From: Candidatus Omnitrophota bacterium | GTDB taxonomy: Bacteria > Omnitrophota > Gorgyraeia > 2-02-FULL-51-18 > JAGOUK01 | Assembly (NCBI GenBank): GCA_018061225.1 | Contig: JAGOUK010000007.1 | Location: 1-16,288 of the forward strand | Direction of reading: 5' to 3' | Length of the DNA stretch: 16,288 bases | Shown: piece by piece, positions 1-6,085 of the stretch | Position numbering within the stretch: the first letter of the stretch is position 1 | Layout: each line of letters begins with the position of its first letter | The notes under the pieces: generated by a model | Database searches by the model: none | What the model was told of the DNA's origin: nothing | The model's input: the letters and a program-made list of their open reading frames with translations, nothing else | Position numbers and translations under genes: made by a program

Positions 1-1022
1 GGATCTTTGAGACCATGACCGGTGAGCACGCAAACACAGGTTGGCTTTTTGGCTGAGCCGGCCGGTCCCGTAAAATATCCATTTTTAGACAGTTCAAGCA
101 GGCCCGCCACACTCGCCGCGCTCGCGGGTTCCGCGAAGACACCTTCTTCCGCGGCGATCCACTTGTAAGCGTGCAAAATCTGTTCGTCCGTCACCGCTGC
201 CACCATGCCTCCCGACTCGTCTCTTGCCTGCTTGGCAAATTCCCAGCTGGCGGGATTGCCGATTTTGATCGCCGTGGCGATGGTCTTCGGATCTTTGACG
301 ACCGCGTTGTGAACGATCGGAGCCGCTCCCGCGGCCTGGAAACCGATCATCTTCGGCAGCGTTGATGTCTTGCCTGCCCGTTTGTAATCTTGATAGCCCT
401 TCCAATAAGCCGTGATATTACCGGCATTCCCGACGGGCATGATATGAAAATCCGGAGCCGCACCGTCCATCTGATCACAAATCTCAAAAGCGCCGGTCTT
501 CTGACCCTCGATTCGGTCCGGGTTCACCGAATTAACCAAAGCGATGGGCCTGAGCTTCGTCGCTTCACGGGCCAGATTGAGCGCGTCATCAAAGTTGCCG
601 TCGATCGAGATCACCCGCGCGTCGGCCATGATGGCCTGACTTAATTTACCCATCGCCACGGCGCCGGCCGGGAGAATCACAAAACATCTCATGCCCGCTC
701 TGGCCGCGTAAGCCGCGGCTGACGCTGACGTGTTGCCAGTGGAAGCGCAGAGCACGGCTTTGGCGCCTGAATGCTTCGCCTTGGTCACGGCCATCGTCAT
801 GCCGCGGTCCTTAAAAGACCCGGTTGGGTGCGCGCCTTCAAATTTGAGCCAAACATGGATGCCGGTCAGCTTGGTAAGCTTCGGGGAATAAATGAGCGGC
901 GTATTGCCCTCGTGAAGCGTCACCACCTGAACATCGTCAGCGATGTCCAAATAGGAGCGGTAGTGGTCGATGATGCCGGGCCAATGCGTGAGCTGTGTGG
1001 ACGGCTTGCTATGCGTTTTCAT
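1..1022 (-). CDS. thrC: Threonine synthase (3' end outside window)
   Basis: This gene encodes the PLP enzyme that converts O-phosphohomoserine to threonine, the last step of threonine synthesis in the cytoplasm. I translated 340 codons plus two bases; the stop lies beyond position 1. The PLP lysine motif GSFKDRG is at residues 68-74 (Lys71). A phosphate-cradle-like segment, ASTGNTSASAAAYAARAG, is at 93-110, and a glycine-rich PVGNAGNITAYWKGY at 196-210. The fragment ends in TGHGLKDP, typical of the C-terminal part of the short, roughly 350-residue ThrC type, so only a few residues should be missing. The ATG at 1022-1020 overlaps the hom stop by one base (TGATG), and no clear Shine-Dalgarno precedes it, so translational coupling to hom is likely. 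Family assignment is secure. Confidence 0.95.
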   Translation of the reverse strand, partial: MKTHSKPSTQLTHWPGIIDHYRSYLDIADDVQVVTLHEGNTPLIYSPKLTKLTGIHVWLKFEGAHPTGSFKDRGMTMAVTKAKHSGAKAVLCASTGNTSASAAAYAARAGMRCFVILPAGAVAMGKLSQAIMADARVISIDGNFDDALNLAREATKLRPIALVNSVNPDRIEGQKTGAFEICDQMDGAAPDFHIMPVGNAGNITAYWKGYQDYKRAGKTSTLPKMIGFQAAGAAPIVHNAVVKDPKTIATAIKIGNPASWEFAKQARDESGGMVAAVTDEQILHAYKWIAAEEGVFAEPASAASVAGLLELSKNGYFTGPAGSAKKPTCVCVLTGHGLKD

Positions 1023-2338
1023 CAGACCAGATCCGAGTCAACAATGCGGATGCGGATAGGCTTAGCTTTCACGATGGATTGCCTGGAGATTTCTGTCAAC
1101 GCTTTGTCCACACGCGACTCCTGCGTCCGATGCGTCAGAACGACCACGCTCACGGGGTTCTTGTGGGTTTCTTTCTGAACGACGCTCGACAACGAAATGC
1201 CGTTTCGCCCGAGGGTTTGAGCCAACGCCCCAAAAACTCCCGGCCGATCGACGACGTCAAAGCGGAGGTAGTAGCGGGATTCAATGGTTTGGATCGGAAG
1301 CACTTTGGCCGCGGAGTAGATCGGATCCACGTTGTTCACGCCGTGACGGCGGTCCTGCGCGATCGCGATCATATCGCTGACCACCGCGCTGGCCGTCGGG
1401 CGCTGGCCCGCGCCGCGTCCGTAGAACATGATCTCGCCCGTTTCGTCACCGGACACGAGGACCGCGTTATTGACGCCGCTGACATTGGCCAAAAGATGTT
1501 TTGATTCGAGCAACGCGGGATGAACGCGCAGCTCGATGCGATTGTCGGAGCCCCGGCTGCCGAGCGCCAAGAGCTTCACCGTATAACCGAGTTCGGCCGC
1601 ATAACGGATATCTTCGGCCGTGATGCGCTCGATACCTTCACGGTGGATCGTGTTGTACGGAATTTCGAACTTGAACGCCAGGCGCGCCAGAATCGCTAAT
1701 TTGTGGGCCGTATCCGTTCCGTTGACGTCCAGTGTGGGATCGCTTTCGGCAAAACCGGCGGCCTGAGCCTCTTTGAGCGCTGTTGGATACGATTTGCCAC
1801 CGCGGGACATTTCGGTGAGGATGTAATTGCAGGTTCCGTTGAGAATGCCAAGGATGCGGGACATGCGATTGGACGCCAATCCACGTTCGATGCCCTGAAT
1901 GACCGGAATTCCGCCGCAGACAGCTGCTTCGATGCCGATATGACGGCCGGTCTGACGCGCGAGTTTATACAGGCCGAGTCCGCGCTCGGCAAACAGCGCT
2001 TTGTTGGCAGAAACAACGTCTTTCCCGGATTTGAGCGCGTCCGTGATGTGAGCACCGGCCGGATTCAAGCCGCCAATGAGCTCGACAACCTGATCGATTT
2101 TGGGATCACGCAGGATCGAGGCGGCATCCGTCGTGACTCGCACGCCCCTGAGAGCAATCGACCTCTTCTTGGAAGCCTTGCGGACGCAGACCCCGGCCAA
2201 CTGAAACTCAAGTCCCGTCTCCCGTCGAATGTCCGCGCTTTTCTCAATCAAAATACGGGCAACGCCGGTACCCACGGTCCCCAGCCCCAAAAGCCCCACC
2301 CTGACGATGTTCTTCTGATTTTTCATATTGGTCTTCAT
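1022..2338 (-). CDS. hom: Homoserine dehydrogenase with C-terminal ACT domain
   Basis: This enzyme reduces aspartate-4-semialdehyde to homoserine with NAD(P)H and feeds the threonine and methionine branches. The 438-residue protein matches the usual 430-440 of monofunctional bacterial enzymes. A Rossmann motif GLLGLGTVGTGVARIL is at 15-30 and SANKAL with Lys112 at 110-115. The family signature runs from about 166 (LNGTCNYILTEM) through DPTLDVNGTDTAHKL at 200-214, including the catalytic-region Asp209 and Lys213. An ACT-like regulatory domain begins near 357 (YLRFDVVDRPGVFGAL), consistent with threonine feedback control. I chose the ATG at 2338 because the frame stays open further upstream only by reading through the tRNA-Pro gene. 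A second ATG, at 2326, is also possible. No strong ribosome site precedes either. thrC follows with a one-base overlap. Confidence 0.95.
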   Translation of the reverse strand: MKTNMKNQKNIVRVGLLGLGTVGTGVARILIEKSADIRRETGLEFQLAGVCVRKASKKRSIALRGVRVTTDAASILRDPKIDQVVELIGGLNPAGAHITDALKSGKDVVSANKALFAERGLGLYKLARQTGRHIGIEAAVCGGIPVIQGIERGLASNRMSRILGILNGTCNYILTEMSRGGKSYPTALKEAQAAGFAESDPTLDVNGTDTAHKLAILARLAFKFEIPYNTIHREGIERITAEDIRYAAELGYTVKLLALGSRGSDNRIELRVHPALLESKHLLANVSGVNNAVLVSGDETGEIMFYGRGAGQRPTASAVVSDMIAIAQDRRHGVNNVDPIYSAAKVLPIQTIESRYYLRFDVVDRPGVFGALAQTLGRNGISLSSVVQKETHKNPVSVVVLTHRTQESRVDKALTEISRQSIVKAKPIRIRIVDSDLV

Positions 2339-2342
2339 GGTG

Positions 2343-2361
2343 TCTTTTTGACGAAAAAAGA
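2343..2361 (-). other. AT-rich hairpin and T6 run between tRNA-Pro and hom
   Basis: On the minus strand the 3' CCA of the tRNA is followed by ATC-type sequence and then a run of six T. TCTTTTT (2361-2355) and AAAAAGA (2349-2343) form a perfect 7-bp inverted repeat around a 5-base loop. The right arm ends four bases before the hom ATG. The GC-rich tRNA acceptor stem followed by a T run could give partial transcription termination. The hairpin could also lie over the weak ribosome-binding region of hom. Neither role can be shown from sequence. Confidence 0.35.
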
Positions 2362-2440
2362 TGGTCGGGGCGAGAGGATTCGAACCTCCGATCTCCTGCA
2401 CCCCAAGCAGGCGCTCTAGACCAAGCTGAGCCACGCCCCG
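2362..2440 (-). tRNA. tRNA-Pro (anticodon GGG)
   Basis: Read on the minus strand, the 79-base gene folds as a complete cloverleaf. The acceptor arm is CGGGGCG paired with CGCCCCG, with the C1-G72 start typical of bacterial tRNA-Pro. The D stem is GCTC/GAGC, and the anticodon stem CCTGC/GCAGG encloses the loop TTGGGGT, giving anticodon GGG. The T arm is GGAGG with loop TTCGAAT and partner CCTCT (one G-T pair). Discriminator A and an encoded CCA (2364-2362) complete the 3' end. hom starts 23 bp downstream in the same direction, so the two may be co-transcribed. A large palindrome ends only 2 bp upstream of the tRNA, and I see no convincing promoter in that gap. Confidence 0.96.
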
Positions 2441-2442
2441 TA

Positions 2443-2548
2443 AAATTCTGCTGCAAAAGACTCATCTGCTGCGTTGCTCCTTGCGAGTGTACTTCTTTGT
2501 ACACGGCGCTCGTCGCGCCTTGCATCTGAGCCTTTTGCAGCAGAATTT
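2443..2548. repeat. 106-bp near-symmetrical palindrome (REP/MITE-like)
   Basis: The outer arms AAATTCTGCTGCAAAAG (2443-2459) and its exact reverse complement (2532-2548) form a perfect 17-bp inverted repeat. The centre is another exact inverted repeat, GTGTAC (2487-2492) and GTACAC (2499-2504), around six bases. Both pairs share the same axis at 2495.5. The material between is an imperfect match with motifs such as GCGTTGCTCCTTGCG and GCGCTCGTCGCGCCTTGC. It contains no ORF with recognisable content and no obvious target-site duplication. It fits a REP-type or non-autonomous miniature element, or a large transcribed hairpin ahead of tRNA-Pro. The palindrome is certain; its class is inference. 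Confidence 0.75.
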
Positions 2549-2562
2549 GTCATCTGCATCTA

Positions 2563-2621
2563 ACTGCTTCTGCCGCGCCGCTCCTTCATTGAGCCATCAC
2601 GGCAGCTTTACGAATTGCAGT
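2563..2621. repeat. Second imperfect palindrome sharing a core with the first
   Basis: ACTGC (2563-2567) pairs with GCAGT (2617-2621), and CTGCCG (2570-2575) pairs with CGGCAG (2600-2605); the spacing between the two pairs differs on the two sides. The 18 bases at 2569-2586 match 15 of 18 bases at 2465-2482 in the larger palindrome, and all three differences are T-to-C. This suggests a diverged or partial copy of the same repeat family. The rest of the gap between gpsA and tRNA-Pro (to 2671) holds a 10-bp palindrome CCAGCGCTGG at 2644-2653 with no T run, and nothing else I can identify. Confidence 0.45.
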
Positions 2622-2671
2622 CACTAAACCAAACTGATCAGAACCAGCGCTGGGGTCAGCGCGGAGCAATG

Positions 2672-3685
2672 CTAATCAGATTCGTTGATAAACTTTTTGT
2701 GCATCACCGCTTCGACTATGGAGTCGGGACCGCGGCGTTCGTGGAGCACATCCACAACGGCTTTGACGATGGGAAGCTCAACTTTGAGCTTCTTGGCAAG
2801 CGCCATGGCGGAGTCAGCCGTCTCAACTCCCTCCACCACCATTTCGGACCTGGACAAAACTTCTTTGAGCGACGCGCCCTTACCGAGCTCAAATCCACAG
2901 CCGTGATTGCGGCTGTGAATGCTGAAGGCCGTCGTCGCCAGATCACCCAAACCGCTCAAGCCCAAAAATGTTTCGGGCTTGGCCTTCATCTTCCTGCCGA
3001 GCCGCACGATCTCGCTGATACCGCGCGCCAAAAGCACCGACTTGATATTCGATCCGTACCCAAGACCATCCAGGATGCCGCCGGCGATTGCCAGCACGTT
3101 TTTGACCGATCCTCCGAGCTGAACTCCCACGGCATCGGCGCTTTCGAGCACCGTGAACGCCGGCGAACTCAGGACTTTCCTGACGATCGCGCGATCCGCC
3201 GGACGACTTGACGCGGCAACCACGGCGGTCGGGATCTCCTGTGCGATTTCGCGTGAGATGCAGGGTCCCGAAACAACAACGCTGCGGACACGGCCAAGAA
3301 CATCTTCGAGCACGCCCGACATCAATTTGAGCGATCCGCGCTCAATTCCTTTGGTCAGAATCACATAAAGTTTTTTTGAAGCCGCCTGCTTCAAAACACC
3401 TTTTAGGACCGATCTAAAAAACTTGGACGGCATTGCCAAAAACACGATATCGGACGCGGCGATCGCCTTGTTGATATCGGCTTCGAACTCAACCGTTGCC
3501 GGGATTTGAAACCCAGGCAAAAACTTTTTATTCTCCCGAGACGTCCGCATCTCGGTCAGGTATTCCGCAAATGCGCCCCAGAGCACGACGCGATAGCCCT
3601 TGCGTGCCAGGTGCAGGGCGACCGTTGTCCCCCACCCGCCGTCTCCTAGAATAGTGATCGTGGATTTGGCTGTTTTCTGGCGCAT
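2672..3685 (-). CDS. gpsA: NAD(P)+-dependent glycerol-3-phosphate dehydrogenase
   Basis: GpsA interconverts dihydroxyacetone phosphate and sn-glycerol 3-phosphate, supplying the backbone for phospholipids. The 337-residue length is normal. The N-terminal Rossmann motif ILGDGGWGTTVALHLARKG lies at 12-30. VILTKGIE (108-115) holds conserved Lys112, and SGPCISREIAQEIPTAVVA (139-157) is a variant of the usual GPSFAxEVA box. The catalytic lysine is Lys195 in LGGSVKNVLAIAGG. LGLSGLGDLATT (241-252) and HSRN (257-260) complete the substrate site. I prefer the ATG at 3685. A TTG four codons upstream (3697) would lie only about 6 nt after the predicted transcription start. Neither has a clear Shine-Dalgarno, so the leader is very short. 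It serves the same pathway as plsY and pgsA upstream but has its own promoter. Confidence 0.94.
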   Translation of the reverse strand: MRQKTAKSTITILGDGGWGTTVALHLARKGYRVVLWGAFAEYLTEMRTSRENKKFLPGFQIPATVEFEADINKAIAASDIVFLAMPSKFFRSVLKGVLKQAASKKLYVILTKGIERGSLKLMSGVLEDVLGRVRSVVVSGPCISREIAQEIPTAVVAASSRPADRAIVRKVLSSPAFTVLESADAVGVQLGGSVKNVLAIAGGILDGLGYGSNIKSVLLARGISEIVRLGRKMKAKPETFLGLSGLGDLATTAFSIHSRNHGCGFELGKGASLKEVLSRSEMVVEGVETADSAMALAKKLKVELPIVKAVVDVLHERRGPDSIVEAVMHKKFINESD

Positions 3686-3709
3686 ATTGTTAGGCAATTT
3701 AAGCTGTTA

Positions 3710-3738
3710 AGTATATCAAAGCGGCGCAGCGATGTCAC
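3710..3738 (-). promoter_or_regulatory. Sigma70-type promoter for gpsA
   Basis: On the minus strand the -35 GTGACA (3738-3733) and -10 TATACT (3715-3710) each match consensus at five of six positions, with an ideal 17-bp spacer. The expected start of transcription, near 3703, is about 18 nt before the preferred gpsA ATG. The inverted repeat GCGGCG/CGCCGC (3721-3726 and 3740-3745, 13-base loop) spans the -35 element and part of the spacer, so it could be an operator or a transcribed hairpin from upstream read-through. No experiment supports either reading. Confidence 0.55.
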
Positions 3739-3776
3739 TCGCCGCAACACTATTCAAGACTTAGATTAATGGATAG

Positions 3777-3800
3777 AAAAGGACCGGAAGAAATCCCGGC
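3777..3800 (-). terminator. Intrinsic terminator after the orphan gene
   Basis: Three bases after the stop of the 3804-4217 gene, the minus strand reads CCGGGA TTTC TTCCGG, a 6-bp stem (with one G-T pair) and tetraloop. A G-T pair can extend it. After two C residues comes TTTT. The stem is short and the T run modest. Its position between one gene's stop and the next gene's promoter supports it as the end of the orphan gene's transcript. Confidence 0.55.
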
Positions 3801-3803
3801 TCT

Positions 3804-4217
3804 TTAGGCGATGGCAGGCCCGGAAGCAGGGCCGAGGATGTCAAATTTGACCGTGTGAAGAAAGGCAACCGCGAAGATTTTTTGCTGCTTCACCACATAA
3901 AAGGATCCGCTGGTCCGGCAAGTCGTCTGCCCGATACCATGTTCTTTATTAAATATTCTTTTGACGCTGATATGCCTGGGTTTCTGCGTGAGCGTCTTTG
4001 ATCGTTCCGCCATCCATTCCTGCAGTGAATTCGCGCCCAGGTACTGACCCAACCTCTCGGTGATGAAGTAGACGTATTTTTTTTGGGCTCTGGCGATGAA
4101 GCCGTCCTTCTCGATCAGTTCCGTCATTTTAAGCAGGCGGCGCTTTCCATTGGAAGAGGTGTGACGTTCCATCTGCACTTCCCGAAGCTCTAATTTGGCC
4201 TGCTTTTGTTTTTTCAT
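3804..4217 (-). CDS. Hypothetical basic 137-residue protein
   Basis: I do not recognise this protein. It has no signal peptide or membrane segment and is rich in Lys and Arg. The N-terminus (MKKQKQAKLELREVQMERH) is strongly charged and probably helical. Residues 30-70 include a KMTELIEKDGFIARAQKK segment that could begin a small helical domain. The C-terminal third is more hydrophobic (FYVVKQQKIFAVAFLHTVKF). AAAGGG lies about 6-7 bases before the ATG at 4217 as a reasonable ribosome site. The gene is more AT-rich than its neighbours, sits in AT-rich spacer, and is bounded by a terminator, so acquisition by transfer is possible. No terminator separates it from plsY, so read-through from the large operon could also express it. 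The open frame plus ribosome site make it likely, not certain, to be coding. Confidence 0.6.
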   Translation of the reverse strand: MKKQKQAKLELREVQMERHTSSNGKRRLLKMTELIEKDGFIARAQKKYVYFITERLGQYLGANSLQEWMAERSKTLTQKPRHISVKRIFNKEHGIGQTTCRTSGSFYVVKQQKIFAVAFLHTVKFDILGPASGPAIA

Positions 4218-4274
4218 GAAAGCCCTTTAATTAACATACACTTAATATCTAATATTCAATCTTTTCTGTAATGG

Positions 4275-4303
4275 AGTATGCGCTATGATATGTCAGAATT
4301 CAA
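4275..4303 (-). promoter_or_regulatory. Weak candidate promoter in AT-rich spacer
   Basis: On the minus strand, TTGAAT (4303-4298) and CATACT (4280-4275) are separated by 17 bp and each matches consensus at four of six positions. They lie in the roughly 99-bp AT-rich spacer between plsY and the orphan gene. AT-rich DNA yields such matches by chance, so support is weak. I found no hairpin plus T-run terminator for the upstream operon in this spacer. Confidence 0.25.
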
Positions 4304-4316
4304 GAGTAATGCTTAA

Positions 4317-4940
4317 TTATTTATGGAATAGTTTAGATTCGCTTCCCTTACGAAGCCTGCTGATATTGGATCGGTGCGTCCATGTGATAAAAACCGCCGC
4401 CAGCAGCGCGATGATGGCATGAGTTTTACCAGGTATAATCCAAGCGGTTGCGGCTGCAAAGACGTAGGCCGCCAAAATGGAGGCGACCGACATATACCGC
4501 GTCGTCTTGAGTATCACAGACCAACAGACAAAGGCCAAAAATAATGGAATGGGATACACGGCTAGAGCGACACCGGCCCCCGTCGCAACGCCTTTTCCGC
4601 CTTTAAATTTTAACCACGGCGTAAAGACATGTCCGAGAATCGCACAGCAGCCCAGTCCAAATTGTATCAAGAGCCTATCCCCGAAAGCGTACTGTTCAAG
4701 GCCGCCAGACATGCCCCAAATCCATATCCCAATCCAGACGCCCAAGACCCCCTTGGCGGCATCCGCCGCCAGAACAATGATTCCATCCTTTCGTCCAACG
4801 GAGCGAAAAACATTCGTGGCTCCGACATTACCGCTGCCCATAGTTCTGATGTCTTTGCCGGTTTTGACCCTGGTCCATACATAGGCGCTTGGAATCGATC
4901 CGATCAAATAGGCTGCAATAATGGCCGCAAGTTCACGCAT
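4317..4940 (-). CDS. plsY: Acyl-phosphate:glycerol-3-phosphate acyltransferase
   Basis: PlsY is an inner-membrane enzyme that transfers an acyl group from acyl-phosphate to position 1 of glycerol 3-phosphate, the first step of phosphatidic acid synthesis. The 207-residue protein has several hydrophobic segments, beginning with AAIIAAYLIGSIPSAYVW. All three conserved cytoplasmic motifs are visible: GSGNVGATNVFR (35-46), GHVFTPWLKFKGGKGVATG (103-121) and THRSNISRLRKGSESK (188-203). The start is the ATG at 4940, because AGGAGG (4954-4949) lies 8 bases upstream, an excellent ribosome site; a longer frame to 4973 lacks this. The gene overlaps pgsA by 8 bp. It is the last clear member of the long operon, and its substrate comes from GpsA further downstream. 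Confidence 0.95.
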   Translation of the reverse strand: MRELAAIIAAYLIGSIPSAYVWTRVKTGKDIRTMGSGNVGATNVFRSVGRKDGIIVLAADAAKGVLGVWIGIWIWGMSGGLEQYAFGDRLLIQFGLGCCAILGHVFTPWLKFKGGKGVATGAGVALAVYPIPLFLAFVCWSVILKTTRYMSVASILAAYVFAAATAWIIPGKTHAIIALLAAVFITWTHRSNISRLRKGSESKLFHK

Positions 4941-5499
4941 GTTCGGTTCCTCCTCCCAATCTTGCCGATCCAAACCGGAGATAGACGACTCCGGACAAGG
5001 CAGTGGCCGCCGCCACGGTGATCACCATTACTTGAATGAGTTCTTCCGGGGCTCCCGCAAGCGATGCGACGATCAGCGCCATCTGAAGCACCGTTGTCAA
5101 TTTGCCCAAGAAATTGGTTTTGGCCTCAAAGCGGTTCTGCATGATGAAGATGACCGCGGTACCCGTCACCAACATAATATCCCGCGACAACACCACCACG
5201 GCGAGCCACGCGGGCAGCCGCGCGCCATCAGGAATGCTAGGCAGCCAGGCGAGGGCGAGGTAGGCGGAAGTGAGGAGGATCTTGTCGGCCATGGGATCTA
5301 GCAAGGAGCCGAGGCGAGTTTTTTGTCCGGTGCGGCGGGCGATCCAGCCGTCCAGCCCGTCAGTGGCGCAAGCGGCCAAAAAAATGGCGAGAGCCGCGAT
5401 CCCGAGCATTCCCCGATCCGGCGTCCAGTAGAGCAGCGTTGTGATGAATGCCGGCACCATGAGCATCCTAAGGATGGTCAGGCGGTTAGGTAGATTCAC
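4933..5499 (-). CDS. pgsA: CDP-diacylglycerol--glycerol-3-phosphate 3-phosphatidyltransferase
   Basis: PgsA is a membrane enzyme that makes phosphatidylglycerol phosphate from CDP-diacylglycerol and glycerol 3-phosphate. The 188 residues match the usual size. The CDP-alcohol phosphatidyltransferase signature is intact: Asp47, Asp50-Gly51, Ala54-Arg55, Gly64, Asp68 and Asp72, with the correct 8- and 3-residue spacings. The N-terminal NLPNRLTILRMLMVPAF is typical of PgsA rather than of phosphatidylserine synthases, and several hydrophobic stretches follow. I chose the GTG at 5499, which places NLPNRLT at the N-terminus and overlaps lepB by 14 bp. The frame is open to 5727, but that extension lies inside lepB and has no family similarity. 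The 3' end overlaps plsY, so both phospholipid genes are probably translationally coupled. Confidence 0.93.
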   Translation of the reverse strand: MNLPNRLTILRMLMVPAFITTLLYWTPDRGMLGIAALAIFLAACATDGLDGWIARRTGQKTRLGSLLDPMADKILLTSAYLALAWLPSIPDGARLPAWLAVVVLSRDIMLVTGTAVIFIMQNRFEAKTNFLGKLTTVLQMALIVASLAGAPEELIQVMVITVAAATALSGVVYLRFGSARLGGGTEHA

Positions 5500-6085
5500 G
5501 GTCTTTCGGAAAAACGCGGTCGAGAGTCCCGATGCGCTGAGGAGGCCACCAGCGCACAAACGCGCGGCCGACCAGTTCTTTCTTAGAAACAAAGCCCCAC
5601 ATGCGGCTGTCGCGGGAGTTGCCGCTATTGTCTCCCAGCACATAATAGTGATCGGGCGGCACAACGATCTTTTGATTAATAGCGCCGTAGTCGCCTTCCT
5701 CTGTGTTGTAGTAGACATTGCCCACAATCTCGTTGGGCAGCGTTTGCTTGATCCCGTTCACAAAAAGGGATCCGTTTCGAATCTCAATTGTTTCGCCCGG
5801 CAAACCGATCAAGCGCTTGATGAAGTCCTTGGAAGGATCTTCGGGGTATTTAAAAACAATGATGTCCCATCGCTGCGGATCTCTGAAGTGGTAAATAAAT
5901 TTGTTCACAAAAAGCCGATCGCCGATCTTGAGCGTCGGGTACATCGATCCGGACGGAATCTTAAAGGCCTGGACGACAAAAGCGCGTATCACGAGAGCCA
6001 TGATCAGCGCGATCACTATCGCTTCGAGCCACTCGCGCAATTCGCTCTTGACCTTGGAGCGGTCCAAATTAAACGGGAGCGGCAT
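5486..6085 (-). CDS. lepB: Signal peptidase I
   Basis: This membrane-anchored Ser/Lys protease removes signal peptides from exported proteins. The 199-residue protein has one strong transmembrane anchor (about residues 22-40, AIVIALIMALVIRAFVVQA). The catalytic serine follows in IPSGSMYPTL (Ser47), and the general-base lysine is Lys90 in DFIKRLIGLPGE. The C-terminal box GDNSGNSRDSR (151-161) is the conserved family motif. The single anchor and short length resemble the compact type rather than the longer E. coli enzyme. The ATG overlaps the lepA stop by one base (TAATG). AAAGGTGA within the end of lepA can serve as its ribosome site. The lepA-lepB pairing is a widely seen bacterial arrangement. 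Confidence 0.96.
   Translation of the reverse strand: MPLPFNLDRSKVKSELREWLEAIVIALIMALVIRAFVVQAFKIPSGSMYPTLKIGDRLFVNKFIYHFRDPQRWDIIVFKYPEDPSKDFIKRLIGLPGETIEIRNGSLFVNGIKQTLPNEIVGNVYYNTEEGDYGAINQKIVVPPDHYYVLGDNSGNSRDSRMWGFVSKKELVGRAFVRWWPPQRIGTLDRVFPKDREST

Noticed and set aside
1703..2419. A 238-codon open frame on the plus strand opposite hom.
   Set aside because: It mirrors hom on the other strand, runs into the tRNA-Pro gene and shows no recognisable motif; the minus-strand hom signatures are complete.
2339..2434. A longer hom protein starting at 2434.
   Set aside because: The extra 32 codons are translated tRNA-Pro sequence; the homoserine dehydrogenase fold begins after the ATG at 2338.
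2644..2653. The palindrome CCAGCGCTGG as a gpsA terminator.
   Set aside because: No T run follows it on the minus strand and the stem has no loop, so it does not resemble an intrinsic terminator.
2615..3211. A 198-codon plus-strand frame opposite gpsA.
   Set aside because: It is a shadow of gpsA in GC-rich DNA, with no family resemblance.
5500..5727. A 76-residue N-terminal extension of PgsA.
   Set aside because: It lies wholly inside lepB in another frame and precedes the normal NLPNRLT start of PgsA.
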